A stretch of DNA of 12,527 nucleotides from Cypionkella sp. GTDB lineage: Bacteria; Pseudomonadota; Alphaproteobacteria; Rhodobacterales; Rhodobacteraceae. This document shows positions 6,059-12,527 of the stretch, piece after piece. Within the stretch, counting starts at the first letter, position 1. Each line of letters begins with the position of its first letter. The position numbers were made by a program, and so were the translations under genes. Location: NCBI GenBank assembly GCA_018063485.1, contig JAGPBG010000024.1:1-12527 (forward strand), read 5' to 3'. The notes under the pieces are model-generated. The model was not told where the DNA came from and ran no database searches. It saw only the letters and a list, made by a program, of their open reading frames with translations.

Positions 6059-7054
6059 ATGACCCTGATGAAACAACTGCTGGGTGCATCGGCAGTTTTG
6101 GCGCTGACAACCGGCGTGGTGATGGCAGACCCTGCGATCATTTATGACCTTGGCGGCAAATTCGACAAATCCTTCAACGAAGCCGCTTTTGCCGGTGCCA
6201 AGAAATGGGCTGATGAGACCGGCGGCACGTTCAAGGAGCTGGAAATGCAATCGGAAGCCCAGCGCGAGCAGGCCTTGCGCAGCCTTGCCGAAGAAGGTGC
6301 AAATCCGATTGTTATGACCGGTTTCGCTTTTGGTGACGTGCTGAACACCGTGGCGCCTGACTTCCCGGACACCAAATTTGCGATCATCGACATGGTGGTG
6401 GATCAGCCCAACGTGAAATCGGTGGTGTTTTCCGAGGATCAGGGCTCGTATCTGGTCGGCATGATGGCGGCGATGGCGTCGAAAACCGGCACCGTCGGAT
6501 TCATCGGCGGCATGGACATTCCGCTGATCCGTAAATTCGGTTGTGGCTATGCCCAAGGCGTGATGGCGGCCAATCCGAACGCCAAGCTGGTGCTGAACAT
6601 GACCGGCACCACTCCTGCGGCGTGGAATGATCCGGTGAAAGGCGCAGAACTGGCCAAGGCGCAGAAATCGCAAGGCGCAGATGTGATCTTTGCCGCGGCA
6701 GGCGGCACGGGTGTGGGCGTATTGCAGACGGCTGCTGACGAAGGGATTCTCTCGATTGGCGTCGACAGCAACCAGAACGGGCTCCACCCCGGACAGGTGT
6801 TGACCTCGATGGTCAAGCGCGTCGACGTGGCGGTTTATAACGCGTTCAAAGAAGGCGATGCGATGACCACCGGCGTCAATGCACTTGATCTGAAGGCGGA
6901 TGGCGTGGGCTATGCGCTGGATGACAACAACGCAGCACTGGTAACCCCCGAAATGAAGGCGGCGGTCGATGCGGCGGCTGAAAAGATCAAGTCGGGTGAG
7001 ATCGTCGTGCACGACTATATGACCGACAACACCTGCCCGGCGGCAACGTTCTGA
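6059..7054 (+). CDS. BMP-family (PnrA/BmpA-like) periplasmic binding protein, probably for purine nucleosides
   Basis: A 331-residue protein. The ATG at 6059 has GGGAG (6048-6052) at good spacing and leads straight into a signal peptide: M-T-L-M-K-Q-L-L, a hydrophobic stretch, and cleavage expected after V-V-M-A (20-23). There is no lipobox cysteine, so it should be soluble in the periplasm, unlike the lipoproteins of Gram-positive bacteria and spirochaetes. The mature protein starts I-I-Y-D-L-G-G-K-F-D-K-S-F-N, the family's D-x-G-x-x-x-D-x-S-F-N ligand motif, with V-G-F-I-G-G-M at about 140 and G-V-D-S-N-Q at about 240. Known family members bind purine nucleosides such as inosine and guanosine. 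The frame is open upstream to before 5741, but that extension is insertion-sequence remnant. Its stop overlaps the ATPase start by one base. Confidence 0.92.
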   Translation: MTLMKQLLGASAVLALTTGVVMADPAIIYDLGGKFDKSFNEAAFAGAKKWADETGGTFKELEMQSEAQREQALRSLAEEGANPIVMTGFAFGDVLNTVAPDFPDTKFAIIDMVVDQPNVKSVVFSEDQGSYLVGMMAAMASKTGTVGFIGGMDIPLIRKFGCGYAQGVMAANPNAKLVLNMTGTTPAAWNDPVKGAELAKAQKSQGADVIFAAAGGTGVGVLQTAADEGILSIGVDSNQNGLHPGQVLTSMVKRVDVAVYNAFKEGDAMTTGVNALDLKADGVGYALDDNNAALVTPEMKAAVDAAAEKIKSGEIVVHDYMTDNTCPAATF

Positions 7055-8628
7055 TGACTGCTTTGACAGAAATGGGGGGGCGGGCAACCGCCTCCCCTAC
7101 TTCGTATGCAATCGAATTGAAGGGCGTCTCGAAGGCCTTTGGCCCGGTGCAGGCGAACAAGGATATCAATATCGCGGTGCCGCGTGGCACCATTCACGGC
7201 ATTATCGGCGAGAACGGCGCGGGGAAATCCACGCTGATGTCCATTTTGTATGGATTCTACCGGGCCGACGCGGGTGAGATTTTCATCAATGGCAAGCTGA
7301 CCGCCATCCCCGACAGCCAGAGCGCCATCCGCGCCGGTATCGGGATGGTTTTCCAGCATTTCAAGCTGGTGCAGAATTTCACGGTGTTGGAAAACGTCGT
7401 GCTGGGGGCCGAGGATGGGCCGATGCTGACCTCATCTCTGGCCAAAGCGCGCAAGGTTCTGACCCAACTTGCGCAGGAATATGAGCTGGATGTCGACCCC
7501 GATGCTTTGATTGAAGATCTGTCGGTGGGCCATCAGCAGCGGGTGGAGATTCTGAAAGCATTGTATCGGCAGGCGGATATCCTGATTCTGGATGAGCCCA
7601 CCGGCGTGCTGACCCCCGATGAGGCCGATCATCTGTTTCGTATCCTCTCGGGCCTTCGTGAGCAGGGCAAGACCATCATCCTGATCACCCACAAGCTGCG
7701 CGAAATCATGGAAATCACTGACCATGTCTCGGTGATGCGGCGCGGCACCATGGTCGGCAATGTGAAAACCTCTGAAACCAGCCCCGAGCTACTGGCCGAG
7801 TTGATGGTGGGCCGCAAGGTGCTGCTGGAAGTGGAAAAAGGCCCTGCCTCGCCCGGTGCTGTGGTGCTGGCGGTGGACAATCTTGCGGTGCGCGATGATA
7901 ACAAGGTGGAGCGACTGAAGGGTATTTCCTTTGAAATCCGCGCGGGCGAGATTTTGGGAATTGCAGGCGTTGCCGGCAATGGGCAATCTGAACTGCTGGA
8001 GGCTTTGGGCGGGATTACCAATGCCACCGGGCGCATCACGGTAAACGGGGTGGATCTGCCGCTCGCAGGGGTTAGCAATAACGGCCAGACCCGGCGCGCG
8101 GCGGGGATCGCGCATGTGCCAGAGGATCGCCAGAGCCTTGGTCTGATCATGGATTTCGCCGCTTGGGAAAACGTGGCGCTGGGCTATCACAATGCGCCGG
8201 AATACCAGAAAAATGCGCTGTTCATGGATAACGATGCACTGCGCGCCGATACCATTCGCAAGATGGAAACCTTTGATGTGCGCCCGCCCGACTGCTGGCT
8301 GCCTGCAAAGAGTTTCTCGGGCGGCAATCAGCAAAAAATCGTGGTCGCCCGTGAAATGGAGCGCAACCCTGATCTGCTTTTGATCGGCCAACCAACACGC
8401 GGTGTCGATATTGGGGCGATTGAATTCATCCACAAGCAAATCATCGCCCTGCGCGATGCGGGCAAGGCGATCTTGCTGGTGTCGGTGGAACTGGATGAGA
8501 TCATGAGCCTGTCAGACCGGATTGCGGTGATGTTTGACGGCAAGCTGATGGGCTTTCGTGACCCCGAGAAAACCGATGAGCGCGAATTGGGTCTGCTGAT
8601 GGCCGGTATCGTGAAGGAAGAGGCCTAG
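7054..8628 (+). CDS. ABC importer ATPase with two nucleotide-binding domains (nucleoside/sugar class)
   Basis: A 524-residue fused ATPase of the RbsA/NupO type. Domain 1: Walker A GENGAGKST (52-60), signature L-S-V-G-H-Q-Q-R (156-163), Walker B LILDEP with catalytic Glu 181, H-loop His 213. Domain 2: degenerate Walker A G-V-A-G-N-G-Q-S-E (305-313) lacking the Lys, signature FSGGNQQK (421-428), and G-Q-P-T-R-G-V-D (445-452) with Gln in place of the catalytic Glu. It also lacks the H-loop His. Such a domain 2 is usual in this class, so domain 1 probably does the hydrolysis. The ATG shares one base with the preceding TGA (TGATG). There is no strong ribosome binding site, so it depends on translational coupling; an in-frame ATG at 7072 is a less likely start. 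Confidence 0.95.
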   Translation: MTALTEMGGRATASPTSYAIELKGVSKAFGPVQANKDINIAVPRGTIHGIIGENGAGKSTLMSILYGFYRADAGEIFINGKLTAIPDSQSAIRAGIGMVFQHFKLVQNFTVLENVVLGAEDGPMLTSSLAKARKVLTQLAQEYELDVDPDALIEDLSVGHQQRVEILKALYRQADILILDEPTGVLTPDEADHLFRILSGLREQGKTIILITHKLREIMEITDHVSVMRRGTMVGNVKTSETSPELLAELMVGRKVLLEVEKGPASPGAVVLAVDNLAVRDDNKVERLKGISFEIRAGEILGIAGVAGNGQSELLEALGGITNATGRITVNGVDLPLAGVSNNGQTRRAAGIAHVPEDRQSLGLIMDFAAWENVALGYHNAPEYQKNALFMDNDALRADTIRKMETFDVRPPDCWLPAKSFSGGNQQKIVVAREMERNPDLLLIGQPTRGVDIGAIEFIHKQIIALRDAGKAILLVSVELDEIMSLSDRIAVMFDGKLMGFRDPEKTDERELGLLMAGIVKEEA

Positions 8629-8629
8629 G

Positions 8630-9775
8630 ATGGGACGGATTCCGCAATGGGCCGATATGGTGCTGGTGCCGGTGATCAGCTTGCTGATGGCGGCGATCGT
8701 GACGGCGCTGGTTTTGCTGGCCATCGGGCAAGACCCGGTGAATGCCTTTAATATCATGGTGAAAGGCGCGCTCGGCTCGCCCATAGGCATCAGCTATACG
8801 CTCTATTACACCACCAGTTTCGTCTTTACCGGCCTGTCGGTTATCGTGGCTTTTCATGCCGGGCTGTTCAATATCGGCGGTGAGGGTCAGGCGCAGATGG
8901 GCGGCCTTGGAGTGGCTTTGGTCTGCCTTGCGCTGCCTTGGCCGCATTGGACAGTGGCGCTCTTGGCGGCAAGTTTCGGGGCGGCAATTTTCGGCGCCGC
9001 CTGGGCTGCCATTCCCGCCTATTTGCAGGCCAAGCGTGGCTCTCATATCGTGATCACCACGATCATGTTCAACTATATTGCGGCGGCTTTCATCGTCTAC
9101 ATGCTGGTGGATGTGTTGCGCCCGGCGGGGCAAATGGATCCGGCTTCGGCCAAGTTTCCACCGGGGGCGAATCTGCCGTCGTTCAGCGAGATGCCTGTGA
9201 TCAAAGAGTTTTTCGTGCGACTTGGCGCGGATGGATTGCCACGTCTGGATAAGGCGGGGGCGATTGTCTACGCCAATGTGCCGGCGAATGTGACGTTTTT
9301 CATCGCCCTCGCGGCCGGTCTGGTGATCTGGCTGCTGCTGTGGCGCACACGGCTTGGCTTTGAGATCCGCGCATTTGGCAAATCTGAAAAGGCGTCGCGC
9401 TATGCCGGGATCAACCCGGTGAAAATCACCATGATTGCGATGCTGATTTCGGGTGGCTTGGCGGGTTTGATGGCGATCAACAACGTGATGGGGCAAAGTG
9501 AGCGGTTGTTGCAGAACTCGGCCGAAGGGGCGGGGTTCATCGGCATCGCGGTGGCGTTGATGGGGCGCAATCATCCATTGGGAGTGCTGTTGGCGGCATT
9601 TTTGTTCGGGTTTTTGTATCAGGGCGGGGCAGCACTGGGGCTGAACACCACCATCCCGCTCGAGATGCGGATTGTGGTGCAAGGCTTGGTCATCCTGTTC
9701 ACCGGGGCGCTGGATCAGATGGTGCGGATGATGCTGGTCTGGGTGTTTTCCTTTGGTCGCAAGGAAGTGGCGTGA
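8630..9775 (+). CDS. ABC importer permease (LivH/RbsC-type, nucleoside class), first subunit
   Basis: A 381-residue inner-membrane protein with roughly eight to ten hydrophobic segments, the longer of the two permeases as is usual for NupP/YufP-like subunits. F-N-I-G-G-E-G-Q (80-87) is the family hallmark of BPD_transp_2 permeases, and H-I-V-I-T-T-I-M-F-N-Y-I-A (139-151) is typical of nucleoside-type members. A large periplasmic loop (about 165-215) follows the fourth or fifth helix. The ATG comes one base after the ATPase stop, with the purine-rich AAGGAAGAGG just upstream. It would pair with the next permease to form the channel. Confidence 0.93.
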   Translation: MGRIPQWADMVLVPVISLLMAAIVTALVLLAIGQDPVNAFNIMVKGALGSPIGISYTLYYTTSFVFTGLSVIVAFHAGLFNIGGEGQAQMGGLGVALVCLALPWPHWTVALLAASFGAAIFGAAWAAIPAYLQAKRGSHIVITTIMFNYIAAAFIVYMLVDVLRPAGQMDPASAKFPPGANLPSFSEMPVIKEFFVRLGADGLPRLDKAGAIVYANVPANVTFFIALAAGLVIWLLLWRTRLGFEIRAFGKSEKASRYAGINPVKITMIAMLISGGLAGLMAINNVMGQSERLLQNSAEGAGFIGIAVALMGRNHPLGVLLAAFLFGFLYQGGAALGLNTTIPLEMRIVVQGLVILFTGALDQMVRMMLVWVFSFGRKEVA

Positions 9776-10743
9776 TGGATTACGCAACGCTTTTGCAGAT
9801 ACTGGATTCCACGGTGCGGCTGGGCACGCCGTTGCTGCTGGCCTGTCTGGCAGGGTTGTTTTCGGAACGCTCCGGGATTTTCGACATCGGGCTTGAGGGC
9901 AAGATGCTGGCCGCGGCGATGGCGGCGGGGGCAGTTTCGGCGCTGTCTGGATCGGTCTGGATCGGGCTATTGGCGGGGATCGGCGCGTCGTTGCTGTTTT
10001 CGGCGCTGCATGGGTTGGCCTCGATCACTTTTCGCGGCAATCAGCTGATTTCGGGCGTGGCGCTGAATTTTCTGGCCTCGGGGTTAACCGTGCTGATCGC
10101 GCAGGCGATGTTTGGGCAAGGTGGGCGGACACCGCCTTTGATGGGACCAGAGCGGTTCAATCCGATTGTTCTGCCCTTTGCCGAGGCGTTACGCGGGGTG
10201 CCAGGGTTTGGGCCGTTTTATGCCGAAGTGGTCTCGGGTCATTCGATCCTGGTTTATGCGGCCTTTGTCGCCGTGCCGCTGACCTGGTGGATCTTGTTTC
10301 GCACAAGGTTCGGGCTGCGGCTGCGGGCAGTGGGGGAAAATCCAGCGGCGGTAGATACGGCGGGCGTTTCGGTGGTAGGGCTGCGCTATGCCGCGCTGGC
10401 GATCACCGGGATCCTGTGCGGCGTGGCTGGGGCCTATATGTCCACAGCATTGCAGGCAGGCTTTGGCCGCGAGATGACGGCGGGGCGGGGCTATATCGCG
10501 CTGGCGGCGCTGATCTTTGCCAAATGGCGGCCTTGGCAGGCGCTGGGGGCGACGATGTTGTTTGGCTTCTTTCAGGCGCTGGCACTGCGACCAGATGTGG
10601 TGGAGGCCGTCATGGGGATGAAGGTGCCGGTGCCTGCACTTGATGCCTTGCCCTATGTCCTGACCGTGATCGTTCTGGCCGGGTTTGTCGGCAAGGCAAT
10701 CCCACCGCGCGCCGGGGGTGAACCCTATGTCAAAGAACGCTGA
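9775..10743 (+). CDS. ABC importer permease (LivH/RbsC-type, nucleoside class), second subunit
   Basis: A 322-residue membrane protein with about eight hydrophobic segments. S-E-R-S-G-I-F-D-I-G-L-E-G (30-42) is the hallmark of the shorter permease of nucleoside ABC importers (NupQ/YufQ-like), and R-G-N-Q-L-I-S-G-V-A-L-N-F (about 86-98) is also family-typical. I take the ATG at 9775, which overlaps the previous TGA by one base (TGATG). The GTG at 9772 directly before it is in frame and fits AAGGA (9761-9765) slightly better, so the protein may carry one extra Met. It is the last transport gene of the coupled block. Confidence 0.92.
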   Translation: MDYATLLQILDSTVRLGTPLLLACLAGLFSERSGIFDIGLEGKMLAAAMAAGAVSALSGSVWIGLLAGIGASLLFSALHGLASITFRGNQLISGVALNFLASGLTVLIAQAMFGQGGRTPPLMGPERFNPIVLPFAEALRGVPGFGPFYAEVVSGHSILVYAAFVAVPLTWWILFRTRFGLRLRAVGENPAAVDTAGVSVVGLRYAALAITGILCGVAGAYMSTALQAGFGREMTAGRGYIALAALIFAKWRPWQALGATMLFGFFQALALRPDVVEAVMGMKVPVPALDALPYVLTVIVLAGFVGKAIPPRAGGEPYVKER

Positions 10744-10775
10744 CTGCCTCCATTTCATCTGTCTCTAAATATCCT

Positions 10776-10825
10776 GCGGGGGTCCGGGGGTGCAAAACCC
10801 CCGGCGCCTGCCCGAAGCGAAGGGC
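10776..10825 (+). repeat. G-rich hairpin element between the transport genes and the phosphorylase gene
   Basis: CCGGGGGT (10784-10791) pairs fully with ACCCCCGG (10797-10804) around the loop GCAAA. A second GGGGGT (10778-10783) just upstream could compete for the same C-run. A shorter stem, GCCC (10810-10813) with GGGC (10822-10825), covers the ribosome binding site of the phosphorylase gene. No T-run follows, so this is not a standard terminator. I recall similar short leaders (TCTAAATATCC followed by G-runs and a GC hairpin) as recurrent intergenic elements in Rhodobacteraceae, but could not check. Confidence 0.5.
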
Positions 10826-10831
10826 TTTGCC

Positions 10832-11626
<795 letters not shown>

Positions 11627-11639
11627 GGTCGCCAAGGGT

Positions 11640-11668
11640 TTGACAACACCAAGAAAACCGCCCATCCC
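11640..11668 (+). promoter_or_regulatory. Possible promoter of the TauE/SafE-like gene
   Basis: A perfect -35 hexamer TTGACA (11640-11645) lies in the 76-base gap after the phosphorylase gene. The -10 at standard spacing (CATCCC, 11663-11668) is poor, so this is weak support for separate transcription of the membrane-protein gene. Confidence 0.25.
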
Positions 11669-11702
11669 TTGAACATTCACCCCGAACGCAAAGCCGCGTG
11701 CC

Positions 11703-12527
11703 ATGCAGCTCTATCTTCCGATTGCCGAGGTTTCGATTGACCCATTCCTGATCCTTGGAATGGGCGGCTTTGTCGGGTTCATGTCGGGGATGTTTGGCGT
11801 GGGCGGGGGCTTTCTGATCACGCCACTGCTGTTCTTTATCGGCATCCCACCTGCCGTGGCCGTGGCAACCGGGGCCAATCAGGTGGTGGCCTCGTCGGTA
11901 TCGGGGGTGCTTGCGCAACTCAAGCGCAAGGCTGTCGATTTTCGGATGGGATCGGTGTTGCTGGTGGGCGGCATGTTTGGCTCTGCGATCGGGGTTTGGG
12001 TTTTTGCCTGGATGACACGGTTGGGGCAGGTTGATCTGTTTGTGCAACTTTCCTATGTGCTTTTCCTTGGGCTGATCGGAGCTTTGATGTTTCAGGAAAG
12101 CCTGCGCGCGCTGCTGCGCGCACGGCGTCCCGGCGCGCAACAAATCCGGCGCTCACATGCGCATACTTGGGTGCACCGGCTGCCGTTCAAGGTGAAATTC
12201 CGCACTTCGGGGCTTTATATCTCGGTGCTGCCGCCGATGGCGGTGGGCGCGCTGGTGGGGTTTCTGGCGGCGATCATGGGAGTGGGCGGCGGCTTCATCA
12301 TGGTGCCAGCGATGATCTATCTGTTGGGGATGCCCACAAGGGTGGTGGTGGGAACCTCGCTGTTTCAGATCATTTTTGTGACCGCCTTTACGACTTTGAT
12401 GCACGCCATCACCAGCCAGACGGTGGATATCATGTTGGCCGCCTTGCTGATTGTGGGCGGCGTGATTGGCGCGCAACTTGGCACGGTGTTCGGCACCAAG
12501 TTGCGGGGGGAGCAGTTGCGCATTTTG
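11703..12527 (+). CDS. TauE/SafE-family membrane transporter (3' end outside the window)
   Basis: 275 codons are present and the frame is still open at the window edge; the family is usually about 250-310 residues, so little is missing. The protein is very hydrophobic, with about seven membrane segments visible. It shows the internal duplication of the family: G-V-G-G-G-F-L-I-T-P-L-L (32-43) and G-V-G-G-G-F-I-M-V-P-A-M (193-204), each followed by a G-I-P/G-M-P turn and a V-A-T-G/V-G-T-S segment. Members export sulfite, sulfoacetate or other small organic anions, or are uncharacterised; the substrate here is unknown. ATG 11703 is the first start after an in-frame TGA at 11670 but has no clear ribosome binding site. 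It follows the phosphorylase gene on the same strand without obvious pathway logic. Confidence 0.88.
   Translation, partial: MQLYLPIAEVSIDPFLILGMGGFVGFMSGMFGVGGGFLITPLLFFIGIPPAVAVATGANQVVASSVSGVLAQLKRKAVDFRMGSVLLVGGMFGSAIGVWVFAWMTRLGQVDLFVQLSYVLFLGLIGALMFQESLRALLRARRPGAQQIRRSHAHTWVHRLPFKVKFRTSGLYISVLPPMAVGALVGFLAAIMGVGGGFIMVPAMIYLLGMPTRVVVGTSLFQIIFVTAFTTLMHAITSQTVDIMLAALLIVGGVIGAQLGTVFGTKLRGEQLRIL

Noticed and set aside
5987..7087. Minus-strand open frame of 366 codons opposite the BMP-family gene
   Set aside because: It is the antisense shadow of a well-supported gene and has no recognisable motif.
7280..7330. Loss of function in the fused ATPase because the second Walker A lacks Lys
   Set aside because: A degenerate second domain is normal in RbsA/NupO-type ATPases; domain 1 is intact, so this is not a defect.
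8501..9787. Long minus-strand open frame (428 codons) opposite the first nucleoside permease gene
   Set aside because: The translation is extremely rich in His, Arg and Gln, as expected from the antisense of a hydrophobic membrane protein in GC-rich DNA; the plus-strand gene is clear.

Overview
The window looks like chromosomal DNA from an alphaproteobacterium, most likely of the Rhodobacteraceae/Roseobacter type. I infer this from the GC-rich codon use, the tightly packed operons, the gene content, and a G-rich intergenic hairpin of a kind I associate with that family. No database search was possible, so all family names rest on motifs read from the translations.

Left part (1-5259). A gene fragment on the minus strand (1-86; its first 28 codons resemble an N-carbamoylsarcosine amidase/isochorismatase-type hydrolase) is divergent from a LysR-type regulator (233-1150, +). 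Their shared 146-base gap holds a plausible regulator promoter. The regulator converges, with overlapping stop codons, on a complete four-gene ABC importer on the minus strand. In transcription order this is a Tat-exported solute-binding protein (5259-3988), permease 1 (3939-3085), permease 2 (3075-2275) and ATPase (2259-1147). It is a polyamine/opine-type (PotABCD-like) system of unknown substrate. A GC-rich hairpin followed by five Ts between the binding-protein gene and the permeases looks like a partial terminator.

Middle (5260-6058). About 800 bases without an intact gene. This stretch holds operator-like palindromes (5373-5382, 5417-5443, 6009-6021). It also holds a decayed insertion-sequence scar: the left end and OrfA start of an IS3-family element, abutting the C-terminal end of an IS5-like transposase that carries a one-base deletion. 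The IS5-like frame runs open into the next gene, so the next gene can easily be called about 106 codons too long.

Right part (6059-11626). A tightly coupled operon encodes a BMP-family (PnrA/BmpA-like) binding protein, a two-domain ATPase and two LivH/RbsC-type permeases, followed after an 88-base hairpin-bearing gap by a purine nucleoside phosphorylase. Together these read as uptake of purine nucleosides and their phosphorolysis to free base and (deoxy)ribose-1-phosphate. The window ends inside a TauE/SafE-family membrane protein (11703-12527, cut off at the edge).

I see no CRISPR array, tRNA, rRNA, defence system or obviously new enzyme system. The interest lies in regulation (hairpins, palindromes, odd starts) and in the IS scar between two transport operons.
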